Positions 1 through 10,739 of a stretch of 64,000 nucleotides of DNA are shown piece after piece. Each line of letters opens with the position of its first letter. Positions within the stretch are counted from its first letter, which is position 1. A program made the translations under genes and the position numbers. Below the pieces are notes generated by a model, which was given only the letters and a program-made list of their open reading frames with translations, made no database searches and was not told where the DNA came from. Source of the stretch: Megachile rotundata (taxonomy: Eukaryota > Arthropoda > Insecta > Hymenoptera > Megachilidae); the NCBI RefSeq assembly GCF_050947335.1, contig NC_134997.1, positions 8,742,001-8,806,000 on the forward strand, given 5' to 3'.

Positions 1-93
1 CTAAAAAATGACTGAACTACGACTTGAAACCTTGAAAGCACAAAGTTCCAAACCTATCCACTTCTCTTTACGAACCTTCCAAATTTTCCAACC

Positions 94-360
94 TTAACCT
101 AAACCCAAAAGTGGTTTAATCTCACCACCGATTACAAAGTGATTTCTAAAACCATGAACCGTCCATAAAAGAAAGTCCCATTGAGGTTCTGTTTGTCCCA
201 TAGGAACAATAGTACCATGACCTGAGCCATTGTAACCCCAAAGCCCAGATTTTACAGGGTCGGAACTGGTTTGCAGCCAACGGGTGGCGTATCGATCAAA
301 GATATCGATGATATTCGTAACGGGACACACGTCAGAAGATTGGTCGACGACTAAATGCAT
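94..360 (-). CDS. Candidate coding exon or short ORF, unknown protein
   Basis: An 88-codon frame begins at an ATG and ends in TAA. The frame stays open about 15 codons upstream of the ATG before a stop, so it could be an internal or terminal exon rather than a complete gene. The peptide is rich in Gly, Trp and aromatic residues (for example SGLWGYNGSGHGTIVPMGQ, then WDFLLWTVHGF). It has no signal peptide or obvious transmembrane helix, and I do not recognise a family. About 37 percent of codons have the RNY form against 25 percent expected by chance, a mild coding signal. It lies head-to-head with the candidate exon at 500-707. A chance frame remains possible. Confidence 0.25.
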   Translation of the reverse strand: MHLVVDQSSDVCPVTNIIDIFDRYATRWLQTSSDPVKSGLWGYNGSGHGTIVPMGQTEPQWDFLLWTVHGFRNHFVIGGEIKPLLGLG

Positions 361-499
361 TAGTCGTACCGTTAAGACAAATCGGGATTTAATCGGATAA
401 TCCCATTACGATTGATCAAGAATCAGACGGTGGATGCGCGTTTCGTGCTCGTAAAAGCCAACGCGTTCGTAAATTATCGTCCGGTTGGCTGCCGTTCGC

Positions 500-707
500 A
501 TGCGATGCAACCTTCTTATTTTCCATGGCTGGCCAAGCGCTCCCTTCGCCTCTTATTATCTCGCATATTGCATTTATGCGGCCAAAAATGAGATACGCGA
601 TTACTTTCGACGACTGTTTTGCACGGTTAATGCGTTACCGGCAGCGTTAAACTGTTTCGTTCTGTCGAATGCGTTCTGGAACGGATACAACCGGACATAC
701 GGTGATG
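500..707 (+). CDS. Candidate exon ending at a consensus splice donor
   Basis: The frame is open from 473, has its first ATG at 500, and runs straight into GTGAGT at 708-713, a consensus 5' splice site, leaving one base of an unfinished codon (phase 1). The peptide is hydrophobic and aromatic, with the segment NEIRDYFRRLFC. That segment superficially resembles a GPCR helix 8, but no NPxxY motif precedes it, so no family is claimed. Codons are richer in C and G at third positions than the flanking AT-rich DNA. It could join the exon proposed at 3053-3257, because the phases match. It may still be a chance frame. Confidence 0.22.
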
Positions 708-713
708 GTGAGT

Positions 714-869
714 GAGCAAGTGCGTTCAAAATATGCTATCTGATATCTTTGAAATATGAGGTCTTTTTATTTGGGATTCTTTTACTGGTTGGGTTCTATT
801 TACTGATGCGTTTGTGAGGCGGTTTTCGTCGTTTGAATTGTCTAGTGTGAGGTTGACGCTAACTTTGCA
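714..869. other. AT-rich spacer
   Basis: Unremarkable AT-rich sequence between the candidate exon and the first minisatellite. No gene, RNA or repeat structure is evident. Confidence 0.5.
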
Positions 870-1009
870 AATGGAGAATCTTGGAATTTGAGAATTTAGG
901 GAATTTAAGAATATGAGAATTTTAGATTTTTAATTTTGCAGGTTGTGAATTAGGGAATTCGAGAATTTTGGAATATCAGAGGACTCTTGCCATTTTGGAA
1001 TGTGGGAAC
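870..1009 (+). repeat. Degenerate leading edge of GGAATT minisatellite
   Basis: Irregular repeats of short words such as GAATTTGAGAATTTAGG lead into the ordered arrays that follow. No unit is conserved, which suggests an old, mutated edge of the array. Confidence 0.6.
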
Positions 1010-1205
1010 TTGGCAATTTTGAAATTCTGGAATTTTTGCTTAGCAATTTTGGAATTCTGGAATTTTTGAAATATTGCAATTTCGGAACCCTGGAATTTTT
1101 GAAATATTGCAATTTTGAAATTCTGGAATTTTTAAAATATTGCAATTTTAAAATTCTGGAATTTTTGAAATATTACAATTTTGAAATTCTGGAATTTTTT
1201 AACCT
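1010..1205 (+). repeat. 33-bp tandem repeat, about 6 copies
   Basis: The word GGAATTTTT recurs at 1029, 1059, 1092, 1125, 1158 and 1191, a spacing of 33 bp after the first interval. Each unit contains a TTGAAATATTGCAATTTT segment. Because 33 is divisible by three and the unit lacks stops, an open frame with an 11-residue repeat runs through it. That frame is not evidence of a gene. Confidence 0.85.
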
Positions 1206-1348
1206 TTGAGATTTGGAATTTTCGAATTCTGGAATTCTGGAATTCTGGAATTCTTGAATTTTGGAATTTTAAGTTTTGGAATTCTGGAATTTTGGAATTC
1301 TTGAATCTTGGAATTCTGGAATACTGGAATCCTAGAATCCTAGAATCC
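1206..1348 (+). repeat. Diverged GGAATTCT/GGAATCCT repeats
   Basis: Short 8-bp words (GGAATTCT, TAGAATCC, GGAATACT) occur in variable order and bridge the 33-bp array and the homogeneous 16-bp array. They look like precursor units of the 16-mer. Confidence 0.75.
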
Positions 1349-1634
1349 TGGAATTCTGGAATCTTGGAATTCTGGAATCTTGGAATTCTGGAATCTTGGA
1401 ATTCTGGAATCTTGGAATTCTGGAATCTTGGAATTCTGGAATCTTGGAATTCTGGAATCTTGGAATTCTGGAATCTTGGAATTCTGGAATCTTGGAATTC
1501 TGGAATCTTGGAATTCTGGAATCTTGGAATTCTGGAATCTTGGAATTCTGGAATCTTGGAATTCTGGAATCTTGGAATTCTGGAATCTTGGAATTCTGGA
1601 ATCTTGGAATTCTGGAATCTTGGAATTCTGGAAT
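1349..1634 (+). repeat. 16-bp minisatellite, 17 identical copies
   Basis: The unit TGGAATTCTGGAATCT repeats without a single mismatch from 1349 to 1620, then decays. Each unit is two 8-mers (GGAATTCT and GGAATCTT) and carries one EcoRI site. Because 16 is not a multiple of three, the stop-free unit keeps several frames open at once, producing repeat-derived frames of 110-214 codons on the + strand and 171 on the - strand. These are not genes. Identity across 17 copies implies very recent expansion or conversion, or assembly compression. Confidence 0.97.
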
Positions 1635-1845
1635 TCTGGAATACTGGAATTCTGGAATCCTCGAATCCTGGAATTCTGGAATCTTGGAATTCTGGAGCCT
1701 TGGAATTATTGAACCTTGGAATTCTGAAACCTTGGCATTCTGGAACCTTGGAATTCTGGAATATTGGAATTCTGGAATTCTGGAATTCTGAAGTTCTTGA
1801 ATTCTTGAGAATTCAAAAAGTTTGAAATTCTGAAATTTGTGTTCC
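1635..1845 (+). repeat. Degenerate trailing edge of the 16-bp array
   Basis: Units such as GGAATTCTGGAGCCTT, GGAATTATTGAACCTT and GGAATATTGGAATTCT are recognisable but mutated, and fade out by about 1840. Confidence 0.8.
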
Positions 1846-2860
1846 ACAAAACACCTACACTTTAATATTCTTAAAATCCAAATTTTCTACGTTCAACATC
1901 ACAAAAGCTTGAAATTTAAAAACCAGTAACTTCTAATAAATTAGATTTCTTGAAACCACTACATGCAAAATGACTTCTTTGCGTAAAAGTACCGTTTTCA
2001 AAAACATATTTTGGCCTTCAAGAGAAACTCTGACCTAGAAATTTACTACCATATCCACTGTTACTCTGTGACTGCACAGCCATTTAAGATAACGTCTATT
2101 CCAATGGTCGTTGATTCGAATCGATGTTCAGTGACGAGCAGTTAACCTTCTCCGGAGAAAAAGATAGTTTATGGGAAGGAGATGCCATCGTTCATCTTAA
2201 TATTCAAGAGTTAGAGCTGTTTCACATACGTGCATATACGTTCATACATCGATTTACGTATCTTCGTGTGAAACTGCTTTTATGTAACACACTTTGATTA
2301 TTTGATAAACAAACTTGAAATCGATTCATTAGAAATGTCTCTCAAAGACAATCCATTATAAAACAATTCATTTTAGTTGCTGGCTAAACTAAATTGCATT
2401 TAGGTGCTAAAGTCTCACAGAAATTCAGATGAAAATATGAAAAGTTGTCAATTTAGAAAATTTGAAAATACAGGTGTTTCAAGTGTACCTATTTCTAAAT
2501 TTCTAAGATACATTTTGACAATTTGAAAAATTGAATATTTATAAAATATCAGAAATCTAAGCTTTCAAGCTTAAAAATACTTGATTTCCTAATGAAACTT
2601 GACGACTTAAATCTGCAAATCTGAATATTCATAACCGCAAAAAGTTCAAATATTCAAGACCAGAAATTTGACAACGCATAAATAGAAAAAATATTTCTAC
2701 CTCTGAAAACTGAGGCGAACAGTACACTAAAAGTTTGAAATCCGAAAGCTGTAAAAATGGAGGGATCGCAAGTGGATTATACCGGTGAAATGTAAGAACA
2801 GAGTGCACAATTTTTGGTGGGTCAAAGTGAAGTTTAACCGCAGCCGGTGCAGCGGGCGTC
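1846..2860. other. AT-rich spacer without recognisable features
   Basis: AT-rich sequence with scattered A/T runs. A moderately GC-rich patch lies at 2090-2260. No convincing coding frame, RNA gene or tandem repeat was found. Confidence 0.5.
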
Positions 2861-3420
2861 TCAGAGGCTAAAATTCCTGGACGGTTCTTTCAAAAACCAT
2901 AAAGTAACACAGCCGTATCTTCCAGTGTAGCCAGGTATGACGCAGAGCGGACGTAGCAGCAGCCGCATCTCTGCTCGTTCTTTCTCTCTTATTACGCAGG
3001 ACGTGGCGTGGCGCAGATATATGTCCGGCTACAGCCAAGAAAGAAACTTCAGCTTTGCCATCACACATGGTGGCCACGTTGCCGCCTCCTCGACGCACAG
3101 CTTCGCCTCCACCTCTAATGTATTCCCCGGCGTTAATACCCGAGGAAGGCTCACCGAGTCTTTCCGTCCTCGTCCCGCGCGTGAAAAGAAGACGCGTGTC
3201 CGAGTCCGGTACCTCTTTCTCTCTCCGTCCCGAACGTTTGTCTTACCTCTCTCGGGGGTGAGGGAGGCTTCTTTTAATAGTGCTAGAACAGGATCCGCGG
3301 CTTTCATGACCGTGCGCGACCGGGATGACTTTCAGCCTCACGCCACTTTTTTCCTCGTTGATTTTATGGATGTCTTTTGTGAGTCGCTTAGGCCCTTTGT
3401 CCTCCCCTCTTAGCTTGGTC
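2861..3420. other. GC-rich, CpG-containing island with several open frames
   Basis: Composition changes sharply to GC- and CpG-rich DNA. Frames are open on the + strand (2937-3413, 158 codons from a non-ATG start, and 3055-3261) and on the - strand (3029-3307). Overlapping openness on both strands is typical of GC-rich DNA, so the island may be exonic, promoter-like or conserved noncoding sequence. Confidence 0.5.
3053..3257 (+). CDS. Candidate internal exon inside GC-rich island
   Basis: A possible 3' splice site (ACTTCAG at 3046-3052) precedes this frame. It then stays open until GTGAGG at 3258-3263, a near-consensus donor, giving about 68 codons. The peptide is Pro/Ser/Arg-rich, containing PALIPEEGSPSLSVLVPRV then KRRRVSESGTSF, and would suit a disordered linker. 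The acceptor phase (two leading bases) matches the phase-1 donor at 707. The polypyrimidine tract is weak and other frames here are also open. No family is recognised. Confidence 0.18.
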
Positions 3421-4164
3421 CTTTCAGACCAAGACCCTGAAGAAACGATGGCTTCCTGAGAAATTAGCAGCCCTTTGGAAACTGATGGCGCGGACTGGAT
3501 ACTAATATGAGCTTTGTTTTGAATGTGGGTGGCTTTTCGGGACGGTTACACGAAAACGTTACGATTGTGGGACACTGCCAATATACAGTTCCACGCAATT
3601 GTACGAGGTTATAACTCCGTTTACAGTGTCAATACAGAAAAATGAAGATGAGTTTAACTCTTTGTTAGGTGGTATAGACTGGACCGCAGCCATTTATGGC
3701 GGGATTTTAACCCACCTCGAAAAGTTGACGTTTCTAGGTTAAATAATTGAAACGAACGTTTTTTCTGTTTGTCTAACAAGCAATTCTGTGCTACTTTTTC
3801 TTTACCCAAAGACTTAACACTGTATTTGGGGACCAAGTTTAGAAGTAATTCACGAGCATTCAACTTTTTCTGTATTTATACGTAAGCAAGGTTAAAAGGC
3901 TTAGGGTAACGGTTTGCGTTCACAGGGTGGTTCACAACTGTTCTTCAAGTTTGCATTCTTAGAAATTTTGTGGACACATCAGAAATTTAGTATTCACACA
4001 TAGTGGTTCAAAAATTTATGTAGGTTATGTAGTTTATGTAATTTGCGTAGGTTATGTAGGTTATGTAGTTTGAAATTTGAATATTAAGAGCAAGAAGTGA
4101 TCATATAAAATTATATGTATTATATGAACTTGACTTGATTCAAGTACTTCTGAGTTCAAATCTA
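3421..4164. other. Spacer with a short GTTATGTAG repeat
   Basis: Mixed-composition DNA with no credible gene. At 4017-4072 words of the type TATGTAGGTTATGTAG recur a few times, a small degenerate repeat next to the 27-bp array. Confidence 0.5.
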
Positions 4165-4530
4165 AAAGAAAATAATGTTAATTCACCTATGTGGTTGATT
4201 AATGTGAAATCACCTATGTAATTGATTAATGTAAATTCACATATGTAACTAACTAATGTGAATTCACTTATGTGGCTGATGAATGTGAATTCACCTATGT
4301 AACTAACATATGTGAATTCACCTATGTAAATGATTAATATAAATTCACATATGTAACTAACATATGTGAATTCACCTATGTAACTAACATATGTGAATTC
4401 ACCTATGTAAATGATTAATATAAATTCACATATGTAACTAATTAATCTGAATTCCCCTATGTAACTAATTACTGTAAATTCACCAATGTAACTAATTAAT
4501 GTCAATTCACTCATGTAACAGATTAATTAA
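4165..4530 (-). repeat. 27-bp tandem repeat, 13 copies, with 81-bp higher-order unit
   Basis: The word ATTCAC or a variant recurs at 4181, 4208, 4235 and onward every 27 bp to 4505. Copies 4343 and 4424 are nearly identical over a full three-unit block, indicating an 81-bp higher-order repeat. Units alternate between CACCTATGTAACTAACATA and CACATATGTAACTA types. A stop-free minus frame (EFTLISYIG repeated) is a by-product of the 27-bp period. Confidence 0.93.
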
Positions 4531-4929
4531 AAGCATAAGCTCGAATAAATATATGTATACCTAATAACCGAGTGTACACAAGGAATTCGAATATATGCGC
4601 CCAGTATGTTCAAACACGTTTTGACACACCCATTCATATCTGCAACACCTAACTACTTGTTACAACACATAGTTGAAGCTGATCGATCCCGTGTAATTAA
4701 TGCTCGATGCACAGTGCAAGCATGGGATAACAAGCAACGGACCATGGTCCACCACGCTAAGCGACGATATCTCACCAATCCCATGGAGAGATGGAAAATT
4801 CTGTGGTTTCCGCAATTCATAAGTTCCATTTTGGGCAAATAGATACTTTCTACTACGCTGATATTCATATTCCCTTCGAGGTACATTGGGACAAATAAAT
4901 AAAATTGAAATTGTTTTCACTTTTTAATT
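4531..4929. other. Spacer; short open frame not supported as a gene
   Basis: A 78-codon plus frame (4606-4842, ATG start) and two minus frames overlap here. RNY codon content of the plus frame is about the 25 percent expected by chance, and no motif is recognised, so none is called. Confidence 0.45.
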
Positions 4930-5205
4930 TTTGGGACGCGCCGTTGAAAATATTGAATTTTAGAATTTTTTGAATTTGCATGAAATTTTGCAATTTTTAC
5001 AATCTTTGAATTTTTGTATTTGAGATTTATACAATTTCTGAATTTTTGTATAATATTTGAGATTTTTGCAATCTTTGAATTTTTTTATAATATTCGAGAT
5101 TTTTGTAATCTTTGAACTTTTGTATTTGAGAGTTTTGCAATCTTGGAATTTCTGTATTTAATATTTTTGCAATCTTGGAATTTTTATATTATCGAACTTA
5201 ATTTT
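4930..5205 (+). repeat. Degenerate ~35-50 bp repeat (TTTGAATTTTTGTAT)
   Basis: About five loosely spaced units contain GCAATCTTTGAATTTTTGTA-type words followed by TTTGAGATTT. Spacing is irregular and the copies are diverged. Confidence 0.65.
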
Positions 5206-6937
5206 AGACTTTTGTATCCGTAAACATTTGAAACCGTACATTTATTCCTCCATAGTAATTTAATCCTAAGCCACGTATTTGAACAAAACACAGCAATACA
5301 GGAAATATCGAGTGGAAGTCAGAAGCAGAAGAGCACTTTATCATTTATTTGAAGATAGGAAAGTGAAGTTAAAGGGGGTTAACATTCAATCACGGCGAAG
5401 ACAGTCGCAACTTCTGAAGGAGTAGTTGGAGAAAATGGCGGGGATTGCAGGACTTATCGAGGTAGAAATCACGATAGTTGTCGAGCGAGTGCTGTACCTA
5501 AAGTTCTCCAGTGGTCAAAGATACCCATGGCAAACAAGAGGACGAGTTGCTCATTGTTCTCAATTAGGCATCAGGCGAATCGACTCGTAGCCGGATAGAT
5601 CTGGATCCACGTCGACAGTGATTCTGGGGATGATTGCCTGAACGAAGGCGTTTTGGTGATCGGATGCATGACGTGTGTTGCAATTGGCTAGCTTTTGCTA
5701 CCGATGTCGGTCATACGTGATCTAACGCCGGTCATAATTATTCGAACGGCTGCGAATGAAGACTTTGAACGGTAGAATACCTGGTATCAAATTATTAAAC
5801 ATTTCATTCCGACGTAGTTGGTGTATTTAGGAGTAATTAGAGCAGCCGAATTCTCTATAATTGCGAAAGACTTAGACACATTTACGTTCACAGATCTATT
5901 AACAAATTATAATTGATATGAGTATACGCTGACATACAAACACTGCAATATAGCAAGAGTTTTACAGTTTCACCTTAGGCATACGAGAGAAATTCCGCCC
6001 CAAACATAAATTCACATATAAATAATTTTAATTTTATTTCAACCGTACGTGTCCCATAACGATAAATAATTTTACAAACGATTCATTTAACGATTTTAAT
6101 AATTTATACTTTCCGTAAAATTGAAACGTTAATCCTGAATTATACTTCGCATTTGTCATCGCGGCACTTATTATGTTATTTCATGAATTAATTAAAGGAA
6201 AGAACAGCTTCCATATGATTTCGTTTATCGAGCAATTTTAATTATTCATACTTTCCGGAAGATTGAAAAATTAATTCTCCGCCATACTTTATGTTTATTG
6301 CTGCATGCTAAATGATCGGACGGAAAATTTGATATTACAATTAGATAAAATCGATCTATCCATAGTTGAAATTAATCGTGCATCGTTTCGTTTGTTGATA
6401 TCATTTGATACGTTCGCGGATGATTCGGGTGATTGGTGTCTCATCAAGAAATGAAATTATCACTGCACGGGAACGTTTTATCGCGTGTAAGATTTACAAC
6501 CGCATCAATTTATCCTGGCCACAGTTAGGCAGTTGTATCGCACGTAATTATTTCTGTAATTAATACCTCGAAACTTGACCATTAATTATATTATGCTGCG
6601 GCCACTAGCCCGTTTCCGTATATTTCCAGTTGCTCATTAATGCGCTCATCAATATCGTTCTGAAAAATTGAACGATTATTATTATTACGAGCATAAGATC
6701 CGTGTTTACAGCACCAATGAATTCGATAATTTTGCGGTACCTTTTATTGTTCAAATATTTTATACAACCACATCATACTTTCTCTTAATGTCAACATTAG
6801 CGTTTTTATTAAAGAAATTGTTTTTTCTATTTGTTGTATAATTAATATTAATTATTGATTATGAAACTTCCCTAATTAATCATTTACGTATTCGTCATTA
6901 CATCCCCTTAATTGTGTGCTTTAATTAAATGATACTT
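5206..6937. other. AT-rich spacer with a moderately GC-rich patch
   Basis: At 5380-5770 the composition is closer to 48 percent GC, with several CpGs, but no frame longer than chance. From 5770 onward the sequence is AT-rich with many ATTA/TAAT words. No repeats or RNA genes were recognised. Confidence 0.45.
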
Positions 6938-6961
6938 AAGTTAAGCATTAAAGCTTAACTT
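6938..6961. other. Perfect 9-bp inverted repeat (hairpin)
   Basis: AAGTTAAGC (6938-6946) and GCTTAACTT (6953-6961) are exact inverted complements separated by ATTAAA. It is AT-rich and may be incidental. Confidence 0.7.
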
Positions 6962-7849
6962 TTGGTCCCAACTTATTAAGCTGAAGATTAAATGTTAATT
7001 TTACTTAAGGACTTCTTAATTAGTATTTAATAGTTAATTTATACTCAGAATGGTTAGAAATAAGTTTTAAAATAATAATTAAGAACAAATAGCAAGGTTT
7101 TAAATACAAAATATTCCTTGTTAAGTTTGGAAACATGCGACATTACGATGTGTAGTGGTATCACGTGACTGTCCGAACAGCACCGAAGAGAAACGAAGTC
7201 ACCCGATATGCCACTATTCGATCGTTTACCGAACCTTATTACAGCAAAATATAAACGAAATGCTTGAAATTATAAATAAATATGTTCCGGGAAAGGTAAA
7301 TATGGAAAACAAAAATACGTTGATGAAAGTTTTATAACATGAAAGTCAAAAATAAATGTTTTATTCGTGTATCAGAATTGCACCTATATGTTTGCCTATC
7401 TGTTTACGTTCGATTCGGACATTTTCTTCGCTCGTTTCTCCATTTACCTAACTTCGATCAATGAACAACAGTAAAGTAGAAACAACACGATACAACTACT
7501 ATTACTATTTTACTATTTTACTATCTTTAACTTCTACTATTTTGTTAAAATTGTTCAGACACTTAAACCACAGAAATCCCCGATTTCAGACGTACCGCGT
7601 GATTATACGAGTCGCGCCGAAGACAACCGAAGTTCCCCGACCGTCCAAATAAACCCTCCGCATAAGTTCGAAATCACAACTACCTTCCGAACTATGTGTT
7701 TGGTCTCATCTTAATCAGAAAATCATAAAAATATTGTTAAAAGTTTCACTAATAACAATCATGGAATAAAAAAGCTTTATTCTCGTATTAGGGTTGTTTC
7801 CAGGATACGAAAGTACATAGTCAAAAGATTCGCTCATATCGCTGACTTC
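6962..7849. other. AT-rich spacer
   Basis: There are short frames at 7155-7337 and 7461-7652 (about 60 codons each) with no recognisable motif. The second is built on a TACTATTTTACTATTTTACT microsatellite-like tract near 7495-7525. No gene is called. Confidence 0.45.
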
Positions 7850-8330
7850 TCGTTTTTACTCGGTCGAGCAACGTCTCCTTCGGGATTCAGCGGGAATTCA
7901 GCTTATCGCGAAACGTCGCCTCGGTTTGCTCGATCTGCACAGAGGGGGAACACGCTGGCGTCCTGTATGACACGCGTGTTCCCGCGTGCGTGCACATAGC
8001 GGGTGGATTGCGTGTGGTGCCGGGCCGTGTGTGGGTACCACCCACTGGACGCAAAGCCACTCGTTGAAGCTTCGACTCCCCTTTTCACACAGGCAACCGA
8101 GCAACGGCCACGTTCTTGCACACGAGTGCGTTGCACGGCGTATGCTGCACCGTAATGCATCCTGGCCTGCAACGAGAATGCACTCCGTGGACCGGCATAA
8201 ACGGCTTAGTTGGAACATTCAATTGCTACGAACGGGATGGGATGGCTGGTGCTGGCTAGCGATGGGTTTCAAGACGCTTTCAGCCGACTCCGATACAGGG
8301 TGTCCTGTAATATCGTACGCATCTCTAGAA
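7850..8330. other. GC-rich CpG island, left copy of a diverged duplication
   Basis: This CpG-rich stretch is open in several frames on both strands (7898-8218 minus, 7986-8360 plus). Its segment 8129-8210 resembles 9056-9140 across the intervening TTATGAG array, sharing CGAGAATGCACT and CATAAACG at the same offsets. The frames are probably incidental. Confidence 0.5.
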
Positions 8331-8522
8331 ATATTTATAGCTGGCATAAATATAGAATAAACACCAGCAGGATAATGCACCTTCCTTCTTGTAGTCGTGA
8401 ACAACAACGTGGACAAATGGTGTATTTAGTTGATGCCAATTTAGAAAAATTGTTTATATCAATATGTGCATATGTGATCACTCTTACATGCATGAAAGAA
8501 CATCACCATGTTGCTATCTCAT
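8331..8522. other. AT-rich spacer before TTATGAG array
   Basis: No gene or repeat seen. Confidence 0.4.
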
Positions 8523-8872
8523 GCTATGAATTATGAGTTATGAATTATGAATAATGAAGTACATTGTGAGTTATATTATGAGTTACATTATGAGTTCATA
8601 TTATGAGTTACATTATGAGTTACATTATGAATTACATTATGAGTTATATTATGACTTATATTATGAGTCATATTATGAGTTACATTATGAGTTATATTAT
8701 GAGTTACATTATGAGTTATATTATGAGTTACATTATGAATTATATTATGAGTTACATTATGAGTCATATTATGAATTATATTACGAGTTATATTACGTGC
8801 TTCCTTATGAATCATATTATGAGCAACATCATGAGTTATATTACAAATTATATCATAAATGATGAGTCCCTA
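8523..8872 (+). repeat. 12-bp microsatellite (TTATGAGTTACA), about 27 copies
   Basis: TTATGAGTTACA alternates with TTATGAGTTATA, with occasional GAATTA or GAGTCA variants and one 13-bp unit near 8591. The 12-bp period makes repeat-only frames such as YELHYELH on + and HNVTHNIT on -, which are not genes. Copies decay at the right end (ATCATGAG, ATCATAAATG). Confidence 0.95.
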
Positions 8873-8999
8873 TTATTACAAATCTCTAAGAGAACCCCTC
8901 AAAAACAATCCTCCCTCAAATGACTCTCTCAACAGAATAACATTAAAAACAGTGATACATCTCACCGACTTTTTTAACACCCTATACCTTAACTCAGAG
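8873..8999. other. Spacer after TTATGAG array
   Basis: No gene or repeat seen. Confidence 0.4.
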
Positions 9000-9310
9000 C
9001 GATCTAGGTAGCCTGTTCACCGAAGCCCGCGTCTATACACGCGTGTGTTACGTCGTGCGTGCAACGATGCACCGCAGCGTGGTGCATCCCGAGCTGCACC
9101 GAGAATGCACTTCGCAGACCACCATAAACGATTGCACGCGCAAAGGGCCGCCTTGCCGTTCGTAAATCTGTCAGAGGCAGCATTTACGACGGCATTAATA
9201 AGCCCGGTACTGATGTAATCTGTCAGAATTCGTCGAATCGATGGGCATCATGAATGTTCTCGTTTCGGAAATGGCTGGGAACATCCGACGATGTGGACCG
9301 TCGTAATAGA
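9000..9310. other. GC-rich segment, right copy of a diverged duplication
   Basis: CpG-rich sequence. Positions 9085-9140 align with 8155-8210 at roughly three quarters identity by eye, including GCATCC, CTGCA, CGAGAATGCACT, GACC and CATAAACG in order. It contains TATACACGCGTGTG, a word also present near 24000. Confidence 0.55.
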
Positions 9311-10739
9311 CTGCGATTTTTACCTTTTCAAATTTTTGCAATTTTTAAATTTTTGAACACAAATTTTTGTGTGGAAATTTTCTTGGTTCTAAATTAAAAC
9401 CACCCTTGACTATGCAATAGCTTGTGTTATCTCGAATATAATCACATGTGCTGTACTGAATATGTTATACTGTACGTATTAATAACAATGCGGCCTTTCA
9501 TAGTCAAAAGATAATTCCAAGATTTTCCTGGTTCTTGGCTGTAAGTTACAAAAGCCACGATAGAACAACATTGTTGATGACTCGACGTCACTAAGAGGGA
9601 AGTTATTTCAGTGCTTCGTGGAAAAGGCAACCCTACCGATGACACAAAACCACTACCGCACTGCGCAAGGGGTGAAAACGTACGTACGCTCCAGTTTCTG
9701 GGCACATTTGCGTTTTGGGGCAGCGTGCAACCGGTCAGGGAAACGAAGTTCCAAAAGTTCTCTCGAAAAGCTCCTTGAGAATTCAACAATTCACAAACTC
9801 ACCCTCCGCGGTTGGGGAGAAAGAAACCAAGTTTATACCTCTCGTCTTTCTTTTCATGAAATTTATCATACGGTGACAAGGTACAGTAAGTTTTATACAT
9901 TGATATATTAAATTGTGCAATTTTTTTATTCATTTATTTTAAGTAAACTTTATTCTTAATTTTTATAAAAAAATATAGTGAAGTCAATATGGTAGGGGTT
10001 GAACTATTTAAATAGAAAATGAATAAAATATTATTTAAGTAAATGAGTGAATAAACATTTTAAACTAAATCGACATATATAATATAATTTTTGGAATGAA
10101 TAAGGAATAATATGTTTTTTAATCGTTCCTGTAATTCAAAATAAAAAATTTGTAATTTAAAATCGATAAATCACAAGTTTATCTTATAACTGATTTCTGA
10201 AAGAATACTTTTTAAATATTTCCTAAGTCCCCTCAGAAATTGCATGCAAGGGCTCATTAAAAGCTGAAGGGTCCCTGAACAGGTGAATAAAAGTTTCATG
10301 TAAAAGTTATATCTCATCTATGAACAAATTTAAAATGAAACTTTTTTCTTAAAATCGTGTTTTTTCTCCCTACTTTAAATCATTTCTTTTAACACAAGTT
10401 TCTTTTTATAGTATATTTCCTCGATCACAAATATTTTTTCTATTTATTTTTTTTGCAAATATTTTTAAATTTACAGTGAGTCGTTTATGTGATGGTACTA
10501 ATATTATGACGTTGGTATATTGTAACATCGATGTATAATATAATAATGGAATTAAAATATATAATAATAGTAGAATTTCTCCGGACGGCCATTTTGTTTA
10601 ATATAACTCTCCCCACCAAGACACCTTCAAGAAGTTAATTTTTTCGGTTGTTTTTCTTCTTTAACTTTCACTACTTTTACCACGTTTATTTTGATTTCTA
10701 CAATTTGATAAAATACGTATTCGAAATAAATATTCCCGA
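9311..10739. other. Spacer, mostly AT-rich
   Basis: A mid-GC patch at 9580-9830 has overlapping open frames on both strands (9442-9789 minus and 9618-9911 plus) but no recognisable protein. From 9910 to 10620 the DNA is very AT-rich with long T and A runs and no repeats of note. Confidence 0.45.

Noticed and set aside
485..715. GPCR helix-8 resemblance (NEIRDYFRRLFC)
   Set aside because: No NPxxY motif or other transmembrane signature is present in the order expected; the similarity is too short to claim a receptor.
1181..1847. Long overlapping frames (up to 214 codons) with LEFWNLGILE-type repeats
   Set aside because: They are produced by the stop-free 16-bp minisatellite read in several frames, including the opposite strand. 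No unique sequence is encoded.
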